From positions 1-64,000 of the forward strand of contig JAWBKZ010000002.1 of assembly GCA_038831005.1 (NCBI GenBank): DNA of 64,000 nucleotides, read 5' to 3'. Below, one piece after another: positions 25,810-34,359 of this stretch; the stretch's first letter is position 1; each line of letters starts with the position of its first letter. The notes below the pieces were generated by a model that ran no database searches, had not been told where the DNA came from, and was given only the letters and a program-made list of their open reading frames with translations. The stretch comes from Ignisphaera sp. GTDB taxonomy: Archaea; Thermoproteota; Thermoprotei_A; Sulfolobales; Ignisphaeraceae. The translations under genes were made by a program, and so were the position numbers.

Positions 25810-26343
25810 TCAACATTTTTTTCTATAATTCTCTCTATATGTATTCACAACTCTTACGCCTCCATAAGGATTCGTTAACCTAATAGTTAGTGGCTTTATA
25901 TTCCCACTAAATATATCGTTGAAAATCTGTAGAATACTTGTACAGCTGTCGGCTAGTTTCTGGTCTGAACATATGATTCTCGTTTTTTCAGCTATTTCAA
26001 GTAGAATCCCATCAATAGTTACGTAGCTACCTAGCGTAAGTTCCCTGAAGTCTACCTCTATACCTATTTCAGGAATACTTATGGTTGTATCTTGAGGTAT
26101 GTAAAGCAATGTATTAAGGTCCTCGGGCCGCTTAACTTCGACTTCTATACATTTTTCTATGCTTTCGCTAATTATTGGTATTATATCGCTTTTTCTGTGA
26201 CCACAATAACTACATTTCAAGGAAACTATTACTATATCCTCATACTGTGTCGAATATTCAGATATCGTTATCTCGGCTTCATTTCTGCATTTAGGGCACA
26301 GTATTGTCTGTTTTGACAGTAGAGATATAGATTGATGATACAT
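25810..26343 (-). CDS. ZPR1-type zinc finger protein
   Basis: 177 residues. CPKCRNEAEITI...LKCSYCGHRKSDI is a four-cysteine zinc finger at residues 17-60 with the typical ZPR1 continuation, followed by the beta-rich ZPR1 core (DTTISIPEIGIEVDFRELTLGSYVTIDGIL). Eukaryotic ZPR1 is a chaperone for eEF1A biogenesis; the archaeal single-module form is less studied. It is convergent with hsp20 with a 16-bp gap. Confidence 0.9.
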   Translation of the reverse strand: MYHQSISLLSKQTILCPKCRNEAEITISEYSTQYEDIVIVSLKCSYCGHRKSDIIPIISESIEKCIEVEVKRPEDLNTLLYIPQDTTISIPEIGIEVDFRELTLGSYVTIDGILLEIAEKTRIICSDQKLADSCTSILQIFNDIFSGNIKPLTIRLTNPYGGVRVVNTYRENYRKKC

Positions 26344-26499
26344 ATCATCACCGGTGTCTACTTCATTGATTACATGGATGGTATATTCCTAAACAAAGGG
26401 TTTTTTATTATGCTTTACACAGTATTTCAATAAGGTTTGAGAAGAACATAAACTTAAAAGCTCTTCAATGGATTTGGTGTACTTAAAGGTGGCTTACTT

Positions 26500-28917
26500 A
26501 TGGTGCTCTCAAAGATATATATGAAAATGTATAGGTTCTGGGACACTCATTCTAGACTTGTAGTGGCGATATTCGTCCTGATTGCATCTATTGTTGCTTT
26601 CTGGTTGAGGATTCAGCAGTATCTCAATGTCATCAATATTGGTATGGGGGTTGTGTATCCTGAGGCTAAGCTGGATGAATTAGATCCATTTGTGAATTAT
26701 TGGATAGTAAACTACATGGATCGTCATGGTATCGCATCTCTACTAGACTTAACGGAAAAAAACCCAGCTACGTGTCTATTCTGGTATCCTGAGTGTCGGA
26801 ATCTCTATTCAACAGAGTTACCAGGGCATCTACTCACGATATATTTCCTGTACCAGTTTGTTAAATTGTTTGGTGTAGAGTTACTAGATTTAATGGCACT
26901 TATACCGCCTATACTTGGTACCTTAGGTGTGATTTTCACAGCGTTAGCAGTAAAAGAATTGACAGATAGTGATATAGCATCAATTATTTCAGCACTTGCC
27001 TATGCACTAGTTTTTCTAAGTAGAGAAGTAGCTGGATTCACAGTTAAGTATAGTTTTGGATTGTTTACGGCTCCACTAGTTCTGTGGCGTCACATACGTC
27101 TACTCAAAAAACCCAACATAGTTAATAGCGTGTTGGCGGGACTAGCTATAGCATATGCAGCAAGCGTATGGACGGGTGTAGGACTTACAGCAGTACCTAT
27201 CTATGTAACGCTAGTTCTTGCACCAATTTTCATAGATTTAACACAAATAAATAACTTTAAGAAGTATACACTAGTTTTTGCAATAGAGATAGCGATACCT
27301 ACTATAGCAATGATCTCTATGAAGGCCTATCATGGTGGAAGAATGATCATATACCTAATATTCCTTATAACTTTCGCCTTCTATATCTTCGGGGCCATAC
27401 TTAGTCTATTCCTAGGCTCTAGAGCTATGCTACATGCTAGGAAGTCTAAGGGTGTTAAGAGAATATTTATAGTATCTCCAACGAAAATATACATAACTGT
27501 ACTGCTTATACTGGTAATAGCGGGTGCAACGATACTAGGTTTAGCGGTATCTGTTCCAGGATTTCTGCACCAACTCACTAGGATTATACCTGTCGCTGGT
27601 AAGATTCTGCTGGGTCTTGGTATTAATCCTGGTGGTGTCGCGGCTACTGTTGCCGAGTACAGATCCGGTGGTGAATATCTTGAGTGGTATATGGTTATAC
27701 ATCTACTATTGCTGATATTCATATTGATTCCTACAGCTCTATATGATGCCTTTAAGAATAGAGCGTATATACCGCTGATATTCTCTATATGGGCTTTCTT
27801 ATCATGGTACGCAACCTACAATACTGTGTACTTTAGCGATTATACTAAGGTGGTTTTTGCCTCAGTAATAGGTTATAGTATAGGTAGATTACTACTTTTT
27901 GCCAAACCGCAGATAACGTACATAGGTAAAGCAGCTAAAATTAAGATAGATTTTACAAAATTTATTGCGCTACTTATAGTCCTATCTATTACCATTCCAT
28001 CTATATATCTAGCTTATGCATCTTCAATAACTTACAACAAGTACCCAATGATAGTGCTAGCTGAAGGTTTTTACACACCTACAGATGTATGGATATCTGC
28101 TTTAAGGTTTCTGCAGAGAAATACCTCTCAAGATTCTCTAGTCATAAGTTGGTGGGATTACGGCTACTGGCTTTCGGTAATAGGGAACAGATCTACAGTA
28201 GCGGATGGAGCTACAATAAATTCTGAGAAAATACAAAAGTTAGCGAGATTCTTTACCAATAGCTATAATGAAACCTATAGGCAGCTGAAAGATTTTGGTG
28301 TATGCAGTAAGAGAGAGGTGTATATAGTTATATTTAGTCCGGTCGATGTCTATATAGTTCCAGAAACCAAGAAACTGTTTATTGCTTTTCCTGTATATCC
28401 CCAAGGCTTTGGCGATATACCTAAATTCATAAGCGCAATAGTTTATCTAGCGACAGGTAGATGGGCTCAAGAGAATCTTACTTATAGTACTTCACTCTAT
28501 CAGTTTGATATATATAGCAATGAATGGATCAATCATGTGCTAACCTCGGGTTCGCTAGGACAGAAAATCACGTCATTTGTATCTCTAAACATAGATTCAG
28601 AAAGAGTCTTAAGTGCAACTCTTCCAAGGCTATTTATGTGGTCAGTATCAAAAGCTTTAGAAGATCTATATCCATCATTTGAACAAACTATTGTGCCTAC
28701 ACTACTTGTTGTAAGTCATGAAGGAAGACTAGCTATATTCTCTGATCCACTAGTCTTTGGATATTCTCTAAGCCCAACAAAACTCAACCAAGATATTTAC
28801 GATATAGCTTACACAGCAATTTCACAACCAATCGAGTTAAGCAACAATATGTATAGATACGTATTCGTGTCTATACTAAAACCTAGAGATGAGTTTTTAA
28901 ACATCATCTGTAGCTAA
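26500..28917 (+). CDS. aglB: Oligosaccharyltransferase, STT3/AglB family
   Basis: 805 residues. About a dozen N-terminal membrane helices, with DELDPFVNYW (acidic catalytic motif) in the first external loop. The C-terminal soluble domain begins near residue 540 with ISWWDYGYWLSVIGNRSTVADGATIN, containing the invariant WWDYG. It transfers lipid-linked glycan to Asn of secreted proteins at the outer membrane face. ATG 26500 follows GGTGG. No other N-glycosylation genes adjoin it. Its last 21 bases overlap the convergent gene 28897-29238. Confidence 0.96.
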   Translation: MVLSKIYMKMYRFWDTHSRLVVAIFVLIASIVAFWLRIQQYLNVINIGMGVVYPEAKLDELDPFVNYWIVNYMDRHGIASLLDLTEKNPATCLFWYPECRNLYSTELPGHLLTIYFLYQFVKLFGVELLDLMALIPPILGTLGVIFTALAVKELTDSDIASIISALAYALVFLSREVAGFTVKYSFGLFTAPLVLWRHIRLLKKPNIVNSVLAGLAIAYAASVWTGVGLTAVPIYVTLVLAPIFIDLTQINNFKKYTLVFAIEIAIPTIAMISMKAYHGGRMIIYLIFLITFAFYIFGAILSLFLGSRAMLHARKSKGVKRIFIVSPTKIYITVLLILVIAGATILGLAVSVPGFLHQLTRIIPVAGKILLGLGINPGGVAATVAEYRSGGEYLEWYMVIHLLLLIFILIPTALYDAFKNRAYIPLIFSIWAFLSWYATYNTVYFSDYTKVVFASVIGYSIGRLLLFAKPQITYIGKAAKIKIDFTKFIALLIVLSITIPSIYLAYASSITYNKYPMIVLAEGFYTPTDVWISALRFLQRNTSQDSLVISWWDYGYWLSVIGNRSTVADGATINSEKIQKLARFFTNSYNETYRQLKDFGVCSKREVYIVIFSPVDVYIVPETKKLFIAFPVYPQGFGDIPKFISAIVYLATGRWAQENLTYSTSLYQFDIYSNEWINHVLTSGSLGQKITSFVSLNIDSERVLSATLPRLFMWSVSKALEDLYPSFEQTIVPTLLVVSHEGRLAIFSDPLVFGYSLSPTKLNQDIYDIAYTAISQPIELSNNMYRYVFVSILKPRDEFLNIICS

Positions 28918-29238
28918 ATCTTCCTCGCCCTCGCCTTCAACATATTCTTCCCCTTCTTCTTCTACTTCACTAGATATGTGTTTACTCCATTCTCCAGCTT
29001 TTACATGAGCCTTCATATGATGGAAGAGATCTTCAGAAGAGAAGAAGAATATAGCATCTATAGATACAGAAGCTGTTGAAGGTTCCGCAAAACTGGGACA
29101 CAGATGCGATATATCTACACAAAGAGGACATACTATAAGACCTGAAGTCAAATCCTGACAAGTCTCGACTTCCAATCCCTCACCCATTTTGTATCTCTTG
29201 CGAATCCATCTAGCCTCCCATCCATAGGACATAAACAT
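28897..29238 (-). CDS. Small zinc-finger-like protein with acidic tail
   Basis: 113 residues. CPLCVDISHLCPSF and, 30 residues later, DLFHHMKAHVKAGEW give a possible C2H2-type metal site. The C-terminal 25 residues are almost all Glu, Gly, Asp and Val. This looks like a crenarchaeal small zinc-finger protein of unknown role. It overlaps the 3' end of aglB by 21 bp tail to tail. The 29239-29545 gap behind its start contains nothing further that I can support. Confidence 0.65.
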   Translation of the reverse strand: MFMSYGWEARWIRKRYKMGEGLEVETCQDLTSGLIVCPLCVDISHLCPSFAEPSTASVSIDAIFFFSSEDLFHHMKAHVKAGEWSKHISSEVEEEGEEYVEGEGEEDLATDDV

Positions 29239-29545
29239 CTCACCTTATCTCAACATCTACCACTATACACCACACACCAGGTGTAACTATATAGCAAGTT
29301 TATTAATCAAAATCATTTTATGCTGTAAACCTGTCGATAATCTTTTAAACAAATTTCCTAATTACGTTCAAGACATATACAACTTTTATATGGATAGATC
29401 GTAAGCCACTGCACTAAATTAGAGAATAGAGCCTCTAGAACTTTACAAACAGTTCACATCACCTACTTTATCTTGATGATATTAACTATCTGTTATCTGT
29501 GGGTGTACCCTAATTAATATCGATAGATAGATTATGAAGTGTTGA

Positions 29546-29630
29546 TGCGGGGGGTGGGATTTGAACCCACGCAGGCCTACGCCATCGGGTCCTCAGCCCG
29601 ACCCCTTTGACCTGGCTCGGGCACCCCCGC
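29546..29630 (-). tRNA. tRNA-Leu (anticodon GAG), CCA not encoded
   Basis: Class II tRNA read from 29630: acceptor GCGGGGG pairs with CCCCCGC, the anticodon stem TCGGG/CCCGA encloses CTGAGGA with anticodon GAG (reads CUC), there is a long variable arm, and the T arm is GTGGGTTCAAATCCCAC. The discriminator A at 29546 is followed by TCA, not CCA, unlike the other three tRNA genes here, so CCA must be added after transcription. A frame on the plus strand across this gene is an artefact. Confidence 0.96.
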
Positions 29631-29727
29631 ATTATTTTATAGACTTGTGCCTATTTTGTGATTTTCTGCAGAAACCTAAAAATATTTATTCTAGTTTCCG
29701 CTTCGATATTATGATAGTGGAGATAAA

Positions 29728-30081
29728 TTATTTTGAGCTAGTCAAAGCTTCTACAAGGCTTTCCTTTTCTTTAATTTCTTTGACCTGTAGTATGAATATC
29801 GTAGGTCTGCCTGGCAGAGGTGTATCGCTACATTTGACTTTCCCATAATCATCGATGTATGAGTATCTGCATTTCTGTTCTTGTGGTGGAGGAGACGATA
29901 TTACGAATATCTGTTGATCGCTAGCCGTTATTATTGTGAAACAATTTCTGGTGTTACATAGTAGTGCCGAGTTTATGTTCATAGTTGTAAGTCTTGAATA
30001 TAGAAACAGTATCATATCTTCAAATGATGTAAGCTCTATAACCGATACCTTCACCTTGTAGTCCACCCTTATGTGAATCAT
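29728..30081 (-). CDS. Hypothetical protein, 117 residues
   Basis: No recognised family. Alternating strands and helices (VSVIELTSFEDMILFLYSRL, NSALLCNTRNCFTIITASDQ) and a Pro-rich loop SSPPPQEQKCRY suggest a small soluble protein. ATG 30081 is preceded by AGGTTG, and a TATA-like element (AAGATATATAGG, about 30094-30105) is a little further upstream. It lies between tRNA-Leu and the radical SAM gene on the same strand but 112 bp after the latter, so it probably has its own promoter. Confidence 0.55.
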   Translation of the reverse strand: MIHIRVDYKVKVSVIELTSFEDMILFLYSRLTTMNINSALLCNTRNCFTIITASDQQIFVISSPPPQEQKCRYSYIDDYGKVKCSDTPLPGRPTIFILQVKEIKEKESLVEALTSSK

Positions 30082-30193
30082 TTATCTTTTCAACCTATAT
30101 ATCTTAATGAGAGGTATAACCAGATCTTAAGTAGAATATCTTATCCCGGTTTTATGTATAGAATTAAGTAATTCTTACCACATAGATATACGA

Positions 30194-31846
30194 TTATGGG
30201 TTTCTGACTATCTTCTGCTTTATATGCACTAGTTCTCCTAATACAATTCTATCACTTAAAGCTTTAACTATCTTAACTCTAGCCAAATAACCTATATACC
30301 TTTTGGAGATCTTCACTAAGGTTACAGGACCGTGGGTTAATGGATATCCAACTAGGTAGTGAGGATATCTATGGTGTTTTGAAGCGATAACTACATCGAT
30401 ATGTCTACCGATAAACTCCATCTTACGGTAGGTGTTGAAGTTCCTAATCTCTTCTTTCAATACTTCTTGATATTTCGGGATTTCTGGATCAAAAGCTCCA
30501 ACAACTTTATCTATTTTTTCGAAAGCTGTTTTAGGTAGAGGCCTAAACTTGTAGAGCACAATTCTTTCCACACCCAGATCTTTCAGAAGGGGTATCACTT
30601 CTATCGTTTTCTTTATATCTTCTACATCTTCGTGGGGAAGCCCATGAATCAGATAAACATATGGTCTCAACCCTTTATCTGCAAGGAGCTTTATAGCGTT
30701 TAAAACATCTTCGCATTTTGATGGTCTGCCAACAATATTTAGGAGTTTATTGCTACAGCTCTCAAGCCCTATGTATACTGCGGTATTCTTGAGGTATCTA
30801 CCTAATACCTCGGCAACCTCTCTATTCATAAGACAAGCTTTAATGTTTTCAATAGATATAGATGCCTTACCTTCGCTTACCTGCTCAATGTTTGCGAGTT
30901 CTTCAAGTAGTTTCTCTATCATATCTATGTTTGGTGAAGGATTGCAGGGATCTGTGAGAATGTCTCGGACTTTAGCATCTCTTCCAAAATCCAGGAAATC
31001 TGGTGCACTTAGAACAATACGTGTAGCTCCAAGATCAAGTAGTCTACGTACTTCTTCGACTATAGAGTATGTATCTCTCGACCTTGCATATCCATGTATT
31101 AATGGAACATTACAGTAACCGCAACCAGGCGGTATACCTGCTGGACATATAACTCTTTTACTTAAATCTTCAGAACTACACACTCTGCACTCACTACACG
31201 AACTAGCGACAGAAGGTCTACAGAAATTACTACAGCCTCTAACAACTTCTACATAGATCCTACATGCCCAATAATATGGATAATTCTCTAAATCATTAAC
31301 CTCGGGTATGACCTTGAAAAGCAGATCCTTAGGTACCCAATAACCTAGACCACCACTTACAATCCTATTTCCACGCTTTATAGCTAAACCCTTTGGAACT
31401 TCCTTACTGCTACCTATTTCGTGAACTATTTCGTAAAACGAACAATAACCACATCTACGGAATAGATAATGAAGAGTATATTCAGCTTCACCAATAAATG
31501 CTACATCAAAATCTAAAGCCTTAAGAACAGCTTCATCTAAAGTTCCCGGACCACCTAAAACAACGAGACCTCTATTTTTTCGAAATCTTTTCAACAATTT
31601 TAAAAGTTTTTGAACCGCAGTAGCATCACTAACCATAAACGATATGGCAACAACATCATAGTTTCTAACAAGTTTCGGATTGCTCATAATGTTTTCGTAG
31701 GGGTGAAGAACAGCTTCAAACCCATAACTCTCGAGTAGAGCGGTAACAAGTCTTGGACCCACACCTATAACATCAAGTGTAGCAAACCTCTTTCCACTAC
31801 AACGCGCATTTGCATCAATAACAAGTACTTTCTCCAAATCGACCAA
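30194..31846 (-). CDS. B12-binding-type radical SAM protein with Cys-rich insert
   Basis: 550 residues. The N-terminal 150 residues have a cobalamin-binding-like alpha/beta domain (YDVVAISFMVSD, LVVLGGPGTLDEAVLK). The radical SAM core has RGCSNFC, then a roughly 35-residue segment with four more cysteines (SSCSECRVC, ICP), then GCGYCNVP. So the usual cysteines are spread around an insertion that could hold a second cluster. PYVYLIHGLPHEDVEDIKK is the later SAM-binding block. A C-terminal TRAM-like tail follows. The substrate is unknown. It is the last gene of the operon beginning with mbf1. Confidence 0.8.
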   Translation of the reverse strand: MVDLEKVLVIDANARCSGKRFATLDVIGVGPRLVTALLESYGFEAVLHPYENIMSNPKLVRNYDVVAISFMVSDATAVQKLLKLLKRFRKNRGLVVLGGPGTLDEAVLKALDFDVAFIGEAEYTLHYLFRRCGYCSFYEIVHEIGSSKEVPKGLAIKRGNRIVSGGLGYWVPKDLLFKVIPEVNDLENYPYYWACRIYVEVVRGCSNFCRPSVASSCSECRVCSSEDLSKRVICPAGIPPGCGYCNVPLIHGYARSRDTYSIVEEVRRLLDLGATRIVLSAPDFLDFGRDAKVRDILTDPCNPSPNIDMIEKLLEELANIEQVSEGKASISIENIKACLMNREVAEVLGRYLKNTAVYIGLESCSNKLLNIVGRPSKCEDVLNAIKLLADKGLRPYVYLIHGLPHEDVEDIKKTIEVIPLLKDLGVERIVLYKFRPLPKTAFEKIDKVVGAFDPEIPKYQEVLKEEIRNFNTYRKMEFIGRHIDVVIASKHHRYPHYLVGYPLTHGPVTLVKISKRYIGYLARVKIVKALSDRIVLGELVHIKQKIVRNP

Positions 31847-31856
31847 GCCTTTGTGA

Positions 31857-32372
31857 TTAGCATGGTATATTCTTAAACAATCTGTGGAGCTTTACCAAAG
31901 CTATAGCTGCATCAGCTACAGCATTAGGTGCTCTGTATACATCCATTTCGGATATCTTTACGATTCTTCCCATAACTAGATCCTCTTTGGTAAACGGGGT
32001 TTCACCTGCCTGAACAACTACACCAATATTCTCTCTATCTTTAAAGTTTATCTCGCATATATCAGGAGCATCATCAACATTATGAACTATGAATAGAGCA
32101 TCATTCATCTTAACCATCTCCTTTAAGTCCTGAAGTCTGGGAAACACCAAGAACCTTCTATCGAGCCTGTAAGCAAGCTTAAAGACCTCGGGCACGCCTG
32201 TTTGAGCTGCTACACCTACGGGTCTTACAACGATAAATGCTGAAACAATACTCATTGAGAACGCTAGCTTAGCTAGGTCATAAAGTCTATGAGGACTTGA
32301 AGGAGCATAGGCTATCAAGTATAGCTGTTGTATGGATATAGTGCTCCACCTCAATCTAGGTATAGTTTTCAC
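31857..32372 (-). CDS. SPOUT-like protein (COG4080 type, often misnamed RecB-family nuclease)
   Basis: 171 residues. Blocks I recognise from the archaeal family: AAQTGVPEVFKLAYRLDRRFLVFPRLQDL and GVVVQAGETPFTKEDLVMGRIVKISEMD. These match a predicted trefoil-knot RNA methyltransferase family rather than a nuclease; automated names often say RecB. The target is unknown. It overlaps the C5-methylase gene by 17 bp and precedes the radical SAM gene by 10 bp, so it is co-transcribed with them. Confidence 0.7.
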   Translation of the reverse strand: MKTIPRLRWSTISIQQLYLIAYAPSSPHRLYDLAKLAFSMSIVSAFIVVRPVGVAAQTGVPEVFKLAYRLDRRFLVFPRLQDLKEMVKMNDALFIVHNVDDAPDICEINFKDRENIGVVVQAGETPFTKEDLVMGRIVKISEMDVYRAPNAVADAAIALVKLHRLFKNIPC

Positions 32373-33300
32373 GTACGTATAAAGCTATGGAGTAAGATAA
32401 TGGTGGAGGAACAGCTTCTCCTACCTGATTGTATTGCTGATCTCTATCACCAAAGAACACATGATTATCTGGGAATCCCATGAGCCTTGCTTGTTCACGT
32501 ACAGTTAGTAGGCGATTTTCATAAGGATGTAAAAACCTTGAGGAACCTAGAACAGTTGGAGCTAAATCATTTGGATCTAGTCTTATATAATTTGGAATTC
32601 TTTTTAAAGCTCCCTGGTAATAGAAGAGAGCTTTACCCCAGACAATCCTAGCCATTCTCTTCAACTTTCTATCAGTAGGATACAGACATGAATTGTTAGG
32701 CAAATCTGTTTCACATGAAATATCATCTAAAACATCCCTTACCAGTACCTTCTTACCAGTAGGCTTAGGTTTCAAAACAACATTAGACACAAATAATCGG
32801 GTTCTTCTACTTGGAGTCCCATAATCTTCTGCCCTAAGCAAATTAAAGAAAATCTGGCTGTATCCAATATAGCTAAATTCCTTAACTATAGACTCCCTTA
32901 TTTCAGATGTATTTAGCGCTGGTACATTCTCCATTACGAATATCCGTGGCTTAAGCTCGCCCACAAGCCTTATGAAGTCTAGAACAAGAGTTCCTTGAGG
33001 ATCTTTGTAGAGGCGGTCCAAGGGATCTTTCTCTCTCTTAGGGTTTGCTCCTGTGAAAGGTTCACAAGGAGGACTACCAATAACTATATCGGGTTTTCTG
33101 CTGATAAAGTATGCTATATCTTTTCCATCTATATCCTTTATGTCTTCAACCAGAACTATTGTGCTAGGGAAATTGAACTTGTATGTCTTTCCACATGATG
33201 GATCGCTATCTATAGCCATAGCTATCTTGAAGCCGGTATCTCTAAAACCTATAGAGAATCCTCCACTTCCACTGAAAAGATCTACAACGGTATATTTCAT
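32356..33300 (-). CDS. C5-cytosine-specific methyltransferase, no partner nuclease
   Basis: 314 residues. Motif I VVDLFSGSGGFSIGF (SAM), motif IV GSPPCEPFTGANPKR with nucleophile Cys79, motif VI FVMENVPAL (Glu124), motif VIII YGTPSRRTRLF, motif X NQVGEAVPPPLSY. Glu80 replaces the Gln of the usual PPCQ. The target-recognition region between VIII and IX is short, as in single-specificity enzymes. No restriction endonuclease is adjacent; it lies 2 bp behind tfe in a housekeeping operon. It could methylate DNA or, like Dnmt2, an RNA; the sequence does not decide. Confidence 0.88.
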   Translation of the reverse strand: MKYTVVDLFSGSGGFSIGFRDTGFKIAMAIDSDPSCGKTYKFNFPSTIVLVEDIKDIDGKDIAYFISRKPDIVIGSPPCEPFTGANPKREKDPLDRLYKDPQGTLVLDFIRLVGELKPRIFVMENVPALNTSEIRESIVKEFSYIGYSQIFFNLLRAEDYGTPSRRTRLFVSNVVLKPKPTGKKVLVRDVLDDISCETDLPNNSCLYPTDRKLKRMARIVWGKALFYYQGALKRIPNYIRLDPNDLAPTVLGSSRFLHPYENRLLTVREQARLMGFPDNHVFFGDRDQQYNQVGEAVPPPLSYSIALYVRENYT

Positions 33301-33302
33301 GG

Positions 33303-33797
33303 CTATACACTTTTCTTCAACTCATCTATTAGCTGTCTAAGGTATGATACGAGTTTCCTATTATCAAGTTCCACAAGTTCTGATCCACACTTTAGACATC
33401 GGAAATTGTTTTCGAAAGCTTCATCAAATGAGTATTGTGTTGAGTCTATAGGGCATATATATGATGTGTGAAGCTCTTCATACGAAAGTCTCTCTTCTAG
33501 AACTCTGATTATCTCTCTTTTTCTCTTTTTTACTGCTTGCTCCAGCATAGGTCTACTGGTAAACCATATATAGTCGTGCCACCGGGTATCGCTTCTTGTG
33601 GATCTATTATAGGCTACAAATCCATGATTTGCTAATTCGTAAAGCAATCTCCTAACATCGTTTACCCTTATGTTGAGTTCAGTGCTTAACTCCTCATCGC
33701 TTTTACCTGTTTCCGATCCTAGTAGAGATACTACAATTCTTTTACCATTTTCACCGGCTATAGCCTCCACAACCTTGAGGAGTGCATCATCACTCAA
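33303..33797 (-). CDS. tfe: Transcription initiation factor E alpha (TFE)
   Basis: 164 residues. An N-terminal winged helix (about 1-90: ELSTELNIRVNDVRRLLYELANHGFVAY...WHDYIWF) is followed by a coiled linker and a C-terminal ribbon ICPIDSTQYSFDEAFENNFRCLKCGSEL. It helps open promoters with TBP, TFB and RNA polymerase. Oddity: the second ribbon cysteine (normally CPxC) is Asp here, leaving three Cys. It overlaps trm56 by 8 bp. Confidence 0.95.
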   Translation of the reverse strand: MSDDALLKVVEAIAGENGKRIVVSLLGSETGKSDEELSTELNIRVNDVRRLLYELANHGFVAYNRSTRSDTRWHDYIWFTSRPMLEQAVKKRKREIIRVLEERLSYEELHTSYICPIDSTQYSFDEAFENNFRCLKCGSELVELDNRKLVSYLRQLIDELKKSV

Positions 33798-34359
33798 CTC
33801 TCTTCACCACCTTATTTTTCGCACTCGGTATAATATAGTATTTTGCATCGTGAAAGCATAACCCTAGTTCTATACCTTTCCAGAGCCTATCGAGAAATAG
33901 AGCTAATGCTGATACTTCTGAATGAGGTTGATTACCTACAGCTATATTGTAGTCGGCAAGTTCATAGAATATCCTCTCGACTTTTTCAGAACCTATAACA
34001 ACTAATATCTTGCTACAGTTCTCTCTGACAATATCTATAGTATTATCGAGAGGTAGACCATACATAGTTAAATGTACAACACATCCACCACTATTTTTAA
34101 AGCTATTGATAAGGTTCACAGAATTTATCCCCATTTCTATCTTGAAGTATCTACCGCCCCAACGATCTACTACCTTCTCTATAGATATCCTAACATTCTC
34201 GTCAACAGCATCGGCAATATAGATCCCTCTAGCTCCAAAAGCTCTAGCAACAAGCGCTACATGTGTAGTTACTCTACGGTCTCTGTTAGGTCTATGTCCA
34301 AGCCTAAGCACATAAACATCTATACCAAGTTCTTCTGGACTTGTTGTACAGTACGACAT
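33790..34359 (-). CDS. trm56: tRNA (cytidine(56)-2'-O)-methyltransferase aTrm56
   Basis: 189 residues. The start DVYVLRLGHRPNRDRRVTTHVALVARAFGA is the signature of aTrm56, and VIGSEKVERIFYELADYNIAVGNQPHSEVSALALFLDRL forms the SPOUT knot. It methylates C56 in the T loop of tRNAs in most archaea. Its start lies 40 bp inside the hflX 3' end and its 3' end overlaps tfe by 8 bp, so expression is tightly coupled. Confidence 0.95.
   Translation of the reverse strand: MSYCTTSPEELGIDVYVLRLGHRPNRDRRVTTHVALVARAFGARGIYIADAVDENVRISIEKVVDRWGGRYFKIEMGINSVNLINSFKNSGGCVVHLTMYGLPLDNTIDIVRENCSKILVVIGSEKVERIFYELADYNIAVGNQPHSEVSALALFLDRLWKGIELGLCFHDAKYYIIPSAKNKVVKRVE

Noticed and set aside
29561-29848. A 95-codon plus-strand frame across tRNA-Leu
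   Set aside because: It runs through the tRNA gene and antisense to the 29728-30081 gene; its first residues are translated tRNA.
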